Part shown: in pieces, positions 53,831 to 62,782 of the stretch
Position numbering within the stretch: position 1 is the stretch's first letter
Layout: each line of letters starts with the position of its first letter
Assembly (NCBI GenBank): GCA_015832175.1
Contig: WJXW01000009.1
Coordinates: forward strand, 1,488,001-1,552,000
Origin: Paraphaeosphaeria minitans
Taxonomy: Eukaryota > Ascomycota > Dothideomycetes > Pleosporales > Didymosphaeriaceae
Direction: 5' to 3'
DNA length: 64,000 bases
Notes under the pieces: generated by a model
The model's database searches: none
What the model was told of the DNA's origin: nothing
What the model saw: the letters and a program-made list of their open reading frames with translations, nothing else
Translations under genes and position numbers: made by a program

Positions 53831-55566
53831 TCAGAGTTTAGCCCTAGCTTCATCCTTGACCACCACGCCTCTATCCTTCCCACTCTTCTCCTTGTCCCTC
53901 AGCACCCTTCGCAGAATCTTTCCACTGGCACTCTTCGGTATTTCCGGGATGAACTCAATCTCTTTTACCCACTTGTGCCTAACCTTATTCTCCTTCACAA
54001 AGCCAATCAGTTCCTTCCCTACAGCCGTATTTGACTGCACACCATCCTTTAGCTTCACGAATGCCTTCGGTAGTTCACCCGAGTACTCATCCAGAATGCC
54101 CATCACAGCTACATCCTCAACCTTGTCGTGGCCGAGAAGTAGGTCTTCGAGCTCTGCCGGAGCAACACCGATGCCTTTCACTTTGATGAGCTCCTTGATG
54201 CGGTCTGTGATGTGGATCATTCCCTCTTCGTCAATCAAACCTTGGTCGCCGGTGTGCAGGAAGCCGTCTTCGTCGAAGGTATCCCTCGTCGCTATTTCGT
54301 TGTTGAGATAACCCATGACGACCTGCGGCCCTCTCGCTAGGACTTCTCCCACTTCGCCCATTTCCCCTTCGGTCCCGTCTTCCTTGAGTATCTTGACTTC
54401 GGTTGAAGCGCAGACGGCACCTCCAGAATGCGCGTACTTGTACGCATACTTGTCCGGGGGATGGGCCGTAATACAGGAACAACTCTCGGTCATGCCGTAG
54501 CCTTGCTTAAACCCGGTGTTTGGGAACTTCTTTTGCAGAAGTTGGATGATCTCCTCGCTCAAAGGTGCAGCACCTGAGGAAAAGCGTGTGACGTGCGAGA
54601 GGTCATACTTGTCGACTATGGGGTCGCGCACCAGTCGAATGAGAATGGGTGGCACCAAAAGGAGCTCGCTCAGCTGATATTCTACAATTATATTGAGCAT
54701 GCCTTCCATCGTGAACTGTGGCAACATGATCACCTCTGCGTTGAGCAGAATGGGGAGGTACATTTGGTGCACAAGCCCGGTGATGTGGAATAACGGAAGG
54801 ACGGCCATGATTTTCTTATGGGTATTGGGCGTGATCTGCTCAGTTTGCAGACATTGTGCAATGACGTTCTGATGAGATATCATGACTGCCTTCGGCAAGC
54901 CCGTTGTACCTGAGCTGAAAGAAAGGAACCCGCAGACATCCTTGTTATTCTTCCTAGGCGGCAACTTGAATGCTGGCGTTTGGCCTTGCTCTCCGTACGA
55001 CTGGCCAATTTTGATCAACTCCTGCACAGTGGTATAGCCGGGCAATTCGCCTTCTAACAGAAAGATGTTGCTTTTTGGCAGGCCAGCTGCCTCCGCGCTC
55101 TTGATTGCAACTTCCATGCTACCCGGAGTGGTCATTAGAATTTTCGCATCGGCCCTCTTGAGCGCGAAGGCCATCTCTTCGACGTTGTAAGCAGGGCTGG
55201 CCCCGGAGATTTTAGCTCCAGCCCGCAAGCCCGCAAACATCGCCACGGGATACCATACGGTGTTCTGACTGAGCAGTGAGATCGTCTCGCCTTCTCGGAG
55301 GCCGTAACGTTTGAATAGTGCGGTTGAGATGTATGCAGAGTACTTCTTCACGTCCAACCAGCTAACGCGTTCTTTTGTAACGGCATTTTGGAAGCCATTG
55401 AGCTCGTTGGGCGGGACCTTGTTGATCGGCGAGTACTTCGAGTCGAACAGCCAGTCCCAATCAGTGAGCTCCGTAGGCACTGCTACCGATCAGCTTCATT
55501 ATGCGTGATATCATGGAAATTAGTCGTACAGTCAATAGGCGGCTGTCTTGATTTGAAGAGGACCAT
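53831..55566 (-). CDS. Peroxisomal acyl/aryl-CoA ligase (4-coumarate-CoA ligase-like)
   Basis: Exons 55566-55530 and 55479-53831 (50-base intron, GTACGA to GCAG) give 561 residues. The large frame begins with GTG and has an in-frame stop upstream, so a first exon is required. The ATG at 55566 gives MVLFKSRQPPID, which joins as LPTELTDWDWLFDSKYSP, the family start. ATP-dependent ligases of this class activate carboxylic acids through an acyl-AMP to CoA thioesters. Motifs: P-loop-like FSSGTTGLPKAVMISH, QGYGMTESCS, HTGDQG, the hinge DRIKELIKVKG and the catalytic Lys in PKSASGKILRR. The C-terminus ends AKL, a PTS1 peroxisome signal. The divergent neighbour is a 3-hydroxyacyl-CoA dehydrogenase family gene, which fits acyl-CoA breakdown. 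Confidence 0.92.
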
Positions 55567-55889
55567 TGTGACGTTGTTCCAGTATCAATCTATGGTGTCC
55601 AGTTGCGATACCTACGACGTTGCGAAGACCAGCAGGCTTTGGACAAACAGAGTATGGGCTCCTCCATTGTGCACATATTACATGCATTCACCGCGGGCAT
55701 TCACCGCGGATATTCATGATGCACGAGTCGATCTGGTGCGGGGAAGCGATTGTTCTGAGGGGAGCGGAGCATTGAAGAAGCTATCCGAAAGAGGAAGGAA
55801 TCGTCATCCTTCTCCACCGCGTCGTTCCTGCTTGTACCTACCCGAGCACATCGCGGACTACGAAGTATCGTGACTGTACTTGGGGAATA
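55567..55889. promoter_or_regulatory. Divergent promoter, CoA ligase/3-hydroxyacyl-CoA dehydrogenase
   Basis: 323 bases between two start codons pointing apart. A direct repeat (GCATTCACCGCGG then CATTCACCGCGGATATTC) lies near 55683-55711. No TATA box is clear. Shared control of the pair is plausible. Confidence 0.45.
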
Positions 55890-56822
55890 ATGGAATCAGG
55901 AAAAGATCTAAGAATAACCCTAATAGGCGCTGGCACTATCGGCCTCTCCTTCGCGGCCCTCCATCTCTCCCACCTCCCCGCATCATCCCACCTTACCATC
56001 TACGACACCCGTCCGGACGCAGAGCAATACATCCGCGACAACCTCCCAAAATTCTTCAGCAAAGCCTCCCTTCCACGGTCAACATCCGACGTCAAAATCG
56101 CAACCTCCCTCCACGATGCCGTCTCCGACGCAGACATCATCCAAGAATCTGGGCCCGAAAACCTCCCGATAAAGCAAGACCTATGGGCCCAAGTCGAAAA
56201 GCACGCCCCCAAAGACGCGCTCCTGTGGAGCAGCACCAGCGGCATCCTTGCGTCGCAGCAGGCGCAGAAGATGCAAGACCCGACGCGCCTTCTCGTCGTC
56301 CACCCTTACAACCCCCCACACCTCATGCCGCTGCTCGAGCTCGTGCCGTCGCCTTCCACGTCCGAGACGGCGATACGGCGCACGCAGGATTTCTGGCGAG
56401 CGCGGCATCGCGTGCCCATCCACATCCACCAAGAGACGACGGGGTTTGTGGCCAACCGGCTGGCTTTTGCGCTTCTGCGGGAAGCAATCCATCTCGTGGA
56501 CGCGAACGTTGTGTCTGTGGCTGAGCTGGACAGGATCGTCGAGAGTTCGATGGGTCCTAGGTGGGCGGTTGCCGGGCCATTCAAGAGCTACCATGCTGGC
56601 GGTGGACCTGCGGGGTTGGAAGGCTTCTTTAACAACATCGGGGATACAGTACAGGGGTGCTGGAGCGATGCTGGGAACGTCAATATTGGGGACGGGTGGG
56701 AAGACAAGGTGTTTGCGCAGGCTAGGGAGGTTTATGGTACTGTGGATATTGCGGAGAGGGATAGGATCACGCGCAGACTGCTGGATGTGCTCGAGGGGGA
56801 AAGGGGGAAGAAGACGCTGTAA
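55890..56822 (+). CDS. 3-hydroxyacyl-CoA dehydrogenase family protein
   Basis: 310 residues, no intron, start MESGKDLRITLIGAGTIGLS. The NAD-binding Gly motif GAGTIG is near residue 13. Family marks follow: SDADIIQESGPENLP, LWSSTSGILAS, VVHPYNPPHLMPLLELVP (the HAD signature with catalytic His), TGFVANRLAFALLREAIHLV and MGPRWAVAGPFKSYHAGGG. Length and the last motif resemble the short lambda-crystallin/L-gulonate 3-dehydrogenase branch as well as 3-hydroxybutyryl-CoA dehydrogenase, so the substrate may be a hydroxyacyl-CoA or a sugar acid. The C-terminus GKKTL is not a good PTS1, so it may be cytosolic. Its start faces the PTS1 CoA ligase. Confidence 0.9.
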   Translation: MESGKDLRITLIGAGTIGLSFAALHLSHLPASSHLTIYDTRPDAEQYIRDNLPKFFSKASLPRSTSDVKIATSLHDAVSDADIIQESGPENLPIKQDLWAQVEKHAPKDALLWSSTSGILASQQAQKMQDPTRLLVVHPYNPPHLMPLLELVPSPSTSETAIRRTQDFWRARHRVPIHIHQETTGFVANRLAFALLREAIHLVDANVVSVAELDRIVESSMGPRWAVAGPFKSYHAGGGPAGLEGFFNNIGDTVQGCWSDAGNVNIGDGWEDKVFAQAREVYGTVDIAERDRITRRLLDVLEGERGKKTL

Positions 56823-57089
56823 GACGGACCATCAAAGTCGTGACCCAAAAAGTTTAGTCAATATAGTTTGAGCAGTATAACTCATCATTCGTGCACATCT
56901 TTACATGTTCATATATTCCTACAACTGCTGTAGCTGCTATCTCGATAAGTCGCGTACCGGCGAGCCGGCTGCGTGTACCGACGTAGATAGGCCTGTTCAC
57001 CAAGTACTTTGAGCACTGTGAGACTGATAGTACATGGACTAGACGCACATGGGGCTTTTAGTCGGTCGGCGTGTCGTGCCCAGACAAGC

Positions 57090-57954
57090 TCACTGCTTGG
57101 CGAGCTTCCCGAGGACGTTGTCGGCCTTGGAGACTGCTTGCATGTCAGGAAATCACCTTTAATCGTTCACCGAGAGCATACCGTTCAGCCCAGTGTTGTC
57201 ACTCTCGACATGTGCGTCCTTGACAGCGCCGTTCTCGGTGACGAGGGCATATCTCTTGGAGCGGTCACCGCCGAAGATGGCGGCGCCGTCAAAAGACAAA
57301 TCAAGCGCCTTGGTGAAACGAAGGTCGGGGTCGGCGAGGAAGCGGATCTGACCATGGTCAATACATGTTGCTTTTGTCCGAACATTGGTGACGTACTCCA
57401 CTTGAGCCGGCAGGGTCAAGAGACTTTGCCCACGCCTTCATGCTAATAATAAAAGTATTGTTAGGAGATCAGGGCTCATGACGTATTTGCATGCACTTAC
57501 ACAAAAGCATCGTTGACTACAAGTAACAGCAACAACAACAGTTAGCCAAGCCTGAACACGCTGCATGGAACAGAGCACTTGCAGACGATGAAGAAGAAAC
57601 CTACCCGAAACTACGAATACACGACCGGCGTCCTCGAGCTCCTTTGCGTTGATGTAGGCTGGGATGTGGGACTCGCTGCACGCCGGAGAGAAGGCTGCAG
57701 GTACGCCTGCATGACATGGCGTGGTCAGGTGATGTCTCTGATGGGGGCCAATACTGTCAGCCCTTACCAATGATCAGACCCTTTCCGGTCTTCAGTTCGT
57801 CGGCAATCTTGACCTTGTTGCCAGGCGAGCCCTCGTGCAGTTCCACGTCAGGGATCTTGTCGCCAATCCGAACGAAGGCCGGGGACGAGGCGTGGAACAG
57901 GCGACGAGGGGCAGCAAGGGGCAAGGCGCGCGGCAGTCGGCGAGCGGCAGACAT
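57090..57954 (-). CDS. Mitochondrial Prx5-type peroxiredoxin
   Basis: Six exons: 57954-57768, 57706-57605, 57516-57501, 57442-57397, 57347-57182 and 57136-57090, giving 187 residues. The N-terminus (MSAARRLPRALPLAAPRRLF) is a typical mitochondrial presequence. The catalytic region VPAAFSPACSESHIPAYI holds the peroxidatic Cys. Joins restore FVVSVNDAFVMKAWAKSLDP, then GSSGIRFLADPDLRFTKALD, IFGGDRSKRYALV and the end KADNVLGKLAKQ. Such enzymes reduce hydrogen peroxide and alkyl hydroperoxides with thioredoxin or glutaredoxin. Exon 3 is a 16-base microexon, forced by the NDAFV motif. The last donor (GTATGC) is weaker but keeps the C-terminal helix. The gene faces SKN7 across a repeat-rich gap of 1.6 kb. 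Confidence 0.9.
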
Positions 57955-58565
57955 GGCAACGGAGGCAGTGGTGGCGGGCCGAAGGGGTGGTGCGTACGGT
58001 AGATGGATGCAGCACTACGGCGAGCGTGTGAGATGTTCTGGGAGGGAGGGAGAGACTAGCGCGGTGGAGGTAGGATTACCACCGGAGTGGCTCGCACAGG
58101 GAACAAAGATGGACAAGGGGAGGCTTGCCCGATGGGGAGCTGATTTGCGGGGCGCAGGATGATGGACCGTAACTTCGCAGTGAAGGCGCTGGCGACAGTG
58201 CCTCTGACGACGAGGGGCGGATAGGCGGAATCATGGTGGGTTTTGTATGGGCCTGGCAGCCGCGTTCCGAGACGATTGATTGCGACCTTCTCTTCGCGTC
58301 CGAAACGGGCTTAGCACAGTCTCGTTCGCATTCCGTCATTGCTTGGTCGCACGCAGCCGGCCACGCTCAAAAAAAAACTCGGCAAGCCGACGAGCTGCAG
58401 CCGAATGGGCGTACGGAGGATGCTGGCCCTGGCGTTGGCGTTGGAGTGGGCGTTGGAGTGGGCGTTGGATGCACGGCAGCCCGTCCTCACTCATCACTGG
58501 CTGGGCGCCAGCGAGACAACAGCGTGCCGTGCCGCTGACTTCGGCCGACGACCTTGAAGCCCTCG

Positions 58566-58880
58566 AGAGATAGGTAGGTAGGTAGGTAGGTAGGTAGACA
58601 GGTCGGTAGGTAGGTCGGTAGGTAGGTAGGTAGACAGGCAGGTAGGTAGGTCGGTAGGTAGGTAGGTAGACAGGCAGGTAGGTAGACAGGCAGGTAGGTA
58701 GACAGGCAGGTAGGTAGGTCGGTAGGTAGGTAGGTAGACAGGCAGGTAGGTAGACAGGCAGGTAGGTAGACAGGCAGGTAGGTAGACAGGCAGGTAGGTA
58801 GACAGGCAGGTAGGTAGACAGGCAGGTAGGTGGACAGGCAGGTAGGTAGACAGGTCGGTAGGTAGGTAGGTAGGCGGGTA
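58566..58880. repeat. Tetranucleotide-derived minisatellite (GGTA / GACAGGCA)
   Basis: Over 300 bases of mixed units such as TAGGTAGGTAGACAGGCAGG. A 12-base GACAGGCAGGTA form recurs about ten times among plain GGTA runs and GGTCGGTA variants. It is strongly G/A-biased on the plus strand. Confidence 0.95.
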
Positions 58881-58994
58881 GCCAGTCCGCCTACTGGTCT
58901 ATCTGGATACCCAGGTGGTCTGCTGCCCGCCGTCGCACTGTTTCTTTCAAGCCCTCGAGAGGTGCCTAGGTTTCCATCCATCTAGTATCTACCT

Positions 58995-59115
58995 AGCCTG
59001 CCACCCTGCCCGCCACCCTGCCGCCCTGCCACTTGCCTGCCCACCTTGCCTGCCACTTGCCTGCCCACCTGGCCTGCCCACCTGGCCTGCCCACCTTGCC
59101 TGCCTGTCTGCCTGC
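58995..59115. repeat. C-rich CCTGCC block
   Basis: Degenerate CCTGCC and CACCTGGCCTGC units over about 120 bases, pyrimidine-biased on the plus strand. It is partly complementary in sense to the GGCAGG units of the minisatellite 150 bases upstream. Confidence 0.85.
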
Positions 59116-59556
59116 GCCTGTCCTCGGCACGCTTCTTTCTTAGCTCTCGCTGCAGGCCACTCGGCGCCACCAGCCTGCCGTCACGCCCGCCGTGCTCTGT
59201 GCATTCCTCAACCTGCTTTAGTCCCAAGCATACCCACCCGCAAAACCTTAATTCACCCTTCCTCGCCACGCTCTTCCTCGCCCTCGTCTGGAACACCTTG
59301 GGACCTCTTCCGACCTAGGCTCCCCCCAGCGCATGACCCCAGGCTCATGTGCGAACACCCTGTCCTCCACCATCCCGCATCAGACGTCACAGGCCGAAGA
59401 CCGCACGGGCGGTCTCTGCAAGGCGGCTGAACCATCGTCCACCGTCCGGTTGCCGACCGCCACGAAAACCCATCGCAACCGTTGCGACACTCTCTCGCCG
59501 AGTCGCTTCCTTCGTAACCCGACTCTAGCGTAGCACCTGGGAGCCCGGTTGCAGCC

Positions 59557-61784
59557 ATGGAGAGCCAGTCGCAAGGCTCGAGCAGCAGCGACTTTGTACG
59601 TGAAGACGGAAAGACGACTTGCCCTTGGCACACAAACTGACCGTGGCTGCAGGTTCGCAAGCTGTACAAGTACGTCGAGATGCGCCGCCCGATGCCGGAC
59701 CGTCTCAATCGCTGATGCGCCCCACAGGATGCTCGAAAACCCGACCGACGAGAATGTGGTACGATGGGGAAACGACGGCGACAGCTTTGTCGTGCTAGAA
59801 GTACGCCGTGCCACCTGCCACCTGCCATGCTTCACACGCGCGCCATGCTGACCCATGGCCAGAACGAAAAATTCACAAAGCACATCCTGCCCAAGCACTT
59901 CAAGCACAGCAACTTTGCCAGTTTCGTGCGCCAATTGAACAAGTACGACTTTCACAAAGTCCGCCACAACAATGAGGAAAATGGACAGTCGCCTTACGGG
60001 CCTGGGGTAAGGACAACCCTGGGTGCTCCTTCCTTCCAGGAGTGCTCGCGCATGCGCTGGGTAAACCCGACTGACGCTTCCTAGGCCTGGGAGTTCAAGC
60101 ACCCCGACTTCAAGATGAACAACAAGGATGCGCTCGACAACATTCGAAGAAAAGCACCGGCGCCGCGCAAGACGAACCAGCCCAACGAAGAGATGATCAT
60201 TCCCGCCCAACAGATGGACATGATGAGCAACCAGCTCGTCGCGACGCAAGCGCAGCTGCACGCCCTCGAGAGCCGTTACAACGAGCTCAGTATCCACCAT
60301 TCCATGCTGCTGCAGGAGGTGATTGGCCTGCAAAAGACCGTCGTCAACCACGAGCATGTGATGCAGAACGTCATGACCTTCCTGCACAACGTCGATGCAC
60401 AGCGCCGCCGCGATAGCAGGCTCGGCAACCCTTTCCCTCCGAATGGAAACCAAACCCAGAATGGAAATGTCGATGGTGCGCAGAACCAGTCCAACCCATC
60501 TACAGAGGATGACATCCCTGCTTCACCTCTGCAGCACGCTTCCAAACTCTTGAGCGAGACCAACGCCGATGTCATGTTGAACCCAAGAAACCTCGAACAC
60601 ATGAACGAAATCACGATGCGGATGAACGGAACACTCACCACACCTCCGCCCGACCTTATTCGAAGTGTACGACCTGCCAGCCGGGGGCCACCGTCGGCCG
60701 GTAGCTCTGCCAATTCGTTGCGCCTCGGAGATATCGACAACCTCGTGTACCCGGTTGGACAGACTAATGGAATTGACCCCATGTACAGCGAGCACATCAA
60801 CAACATCCCCTATAGCATGCCACCCAAAGCAGCCGATTCAACCAACACACAGATTCAAGAAACCCGGAAGAAGAGTGCGCAGGTTGACCCAGGATGGATA
60901 CGCCAGCCTCAGATTCTGCTCGTGGAGGATGATCCAACGTGCCGCCGGATCGGCAGCAAGTTTCTCTATGCATTCCACTGCTCCATCGACAGCGCTGTAA
61001 GTTGTACGTCCACCATTGCAATTTATGCTAACATGGCCAGCTCGATGGCCTGGAAGCGGTGAACAAGATGAACGCAGGGTCAAAATATGATCTCGTGCTC
61101 ATGGACATCATCATGCCCAACTTGGATGGTGTCTCGGCGTGTCATCTGATTCGGCAGTTCGATAACACACCCATCATTGCTATGACGTCGAATATTCGAA
61201 GCGACGATATTTCCATGTATTTCCAGCACGGTATGTTTGCACGATTACACGACTTTCCAGGAGATGCACTCACATTGCCAGGCATGAACGACGTTCTTCC
61301 GAAACCATTCACCAAGGAAGGTCTTCTACATATGCTGGAAAAGCATCTTGCACATCTGAAGAAACCCATCTCACACATGGACGGTGGAATGGTCGCACCC
61401 CAGCCTCTGGCTTCGACAAGGCAGGTTCTGAAAGAGGAGTCCCCAGCCAAATCCCCTGCCACTGCCAGCTGGAACTCGCCAAATCCAGTCCCTGGTGTTT
61501 CGCCTGTAGCCACTGGCATGTCGGAAGAATATTTGCATGCTGTGCATGCCAATCCTGCGGCATATACGGTACAAGGTGTGCCCGGAATGCCACAAGGCAA
61601 CGTGCCTTACAACACGTCTCCGCAGATGCCCATGCCCGGCCACGCACAGCAACAGGCTGGGCATAGAAGACAGATTTCAGACATCTCTGGAGGAGAGAAC
61701 ATGAACCCAGCGAAACGGCAGCAAATGTACGCCAACGCTCCACTACAGCCAGGCCCCTTGAATACAATGCAACGGCCGCGTTGA
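59557..61784 (+). CDS. SKN7: SKN7 response regulator and HSF-type transcription factor
   Basis: Seven exons: 59557-59595, 59653-59669, 59728-59800, 59863-60006, 60085-60996, 61041-61230 and 61282-61784, giving 625 residues. Skn7 is a nuclear factor of the osmotic and oxidative stress phosphorelay. The HSF-type DNA-binding domain ([48 protein letters not shown]) is assembled from four small exons. A coiled coil follows ([20 protein letters not shown]), then a Gln/Asn-rich middle, and the receiver domain with ILLVEDD, phospho-acceptor Asp in [21 protein letters not shown] and [13 protein letters not shown]. The tail is Gln/Pro-rich. Exon 2 is 17 bases. The last intron is a stop-free multiple of three. 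Confidence 0.95.
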
Positions 61785-62782
61785 AGGAACCACGGGGCGT
61801 TGAGGAAGGCCAAATTTTTTTTTGCGCTTCAAATACAGCAAGCGCAAACTGCACTTGGAAGCACCGATGGGCTGTGAAGAAGACGCCTGGTAGCTCTTTG
61901 GTCGGAGATGACGCATACAAGACGTTGTCATGGTGTGGGATATGACGGCTGCTATGCCGGTCATGCTTTCCTTTTTCCATTCTGTTCTCCCGTCGAGACG
62001 AATCCCTCTGGTAGAAGAACAGTGGACTCGACCGGGGAATGGCCTAGCGCCATGATTGGGTGTCGTAGAGGCAGGCGAAGAAGAGGGCGTTCTTGGGGAT
62101 GGTTCAGATAGGGGATGCGCGGAAACGCCCGGAGTACACGGCCTAAGCAGCTGCAAGATATCATGAATGTGGCGCGATTTGTAGCATTTGATAGCATATT
62201 GCGCACTCTTCTCCCTGTAGCGGCCAACTTGACGTAGTAGACAATCTGCACAGGGCAAATCCAACCAGCTTTTGCCAGTTCACATGCTTTATCGTAATTG
62301 GGTTGGTAGCGTGCGGAGGCAGGTCCACTGACGGTGAGAGGGAAGTATGGCACCCAGGTGCTGGTCTAACGTATGTGCAGCAACCCGAATCCATAGAACG
62401 GACTGTTTCCAGGATTTCCCTTCCCTGCGACGGCTGAAGTGTTGGAGTGTCGTTGCAACAAGCATCAGCATGGTCGTCCAGGGTCGAACAGACGGCGAAG
62501 TCTAGACCTCCATCGCCACACGTGAAAGCCAGAAAGTCGACGTCCACGGTGACCCAAGCAAGGCCCCTGCGGCAAGCCCGCAAGCCCGCAAGCCCCACCT
62601 TAACCTTAAACCGTTTTCGGGAACTTGCTGGGGCCGTGACGCACAGCTTTTGGTCAGGGTGCGGGTTTCTGTGGGCGTGGGCGTGGGCGTTACTGAGTCA
62701 TCACCAAATTTGGCGTCGCGATAACATCCCACCAGAAACTCGTAGCTACCGCCCCACCAACGCACACCTCGGACCGCACAGC
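61785..62782. other. Intergenic, SKN7 to GCD6
   Basis: No gene recognised. A nine-base poly-T lies near 61815-61823. Right end is the eIF2B-epsilon promoter, with a TGGGCGTGGGCG repeat near 62670-62690. Confidence 0.4.

Larger units (their letters stand above)
57955..59556. other. Divergent intergenic region, peroxiredoxin/SKN7
   Basis: It holds the two promoters, a GGTA/GACAGGCA minisatellite (58566-58880), a C-rich block (58995-59115) and a TGGAGTGGGCGT repeat near 58437-58470. No gene is recognised; the frames in this stretch are translations of simple repeats. Confidence 0.55.

Noticed and set aside
55880..56871. Alternative long frames over the 3-hydroxyacyl-CoA dehydrogenase gene
   Set aside because: Arg/Pro-rich shadow translations; the frame at 55890 has the NAD-binding and HAD motifs.
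58566..58880. Telomere-like repeat
   Set aside because: The unit is GGTA/GACAGGCA, not TTAGGG, and it lies between ordinary genes.
58487..58981. 164-codon minus-strand frame of repeated Leu-Pro-Thr-Cys-Leu motifs
   Set aside because: It is translation of the GGTA/GACAGGCA minisatellite, with no non-repeat coding part.
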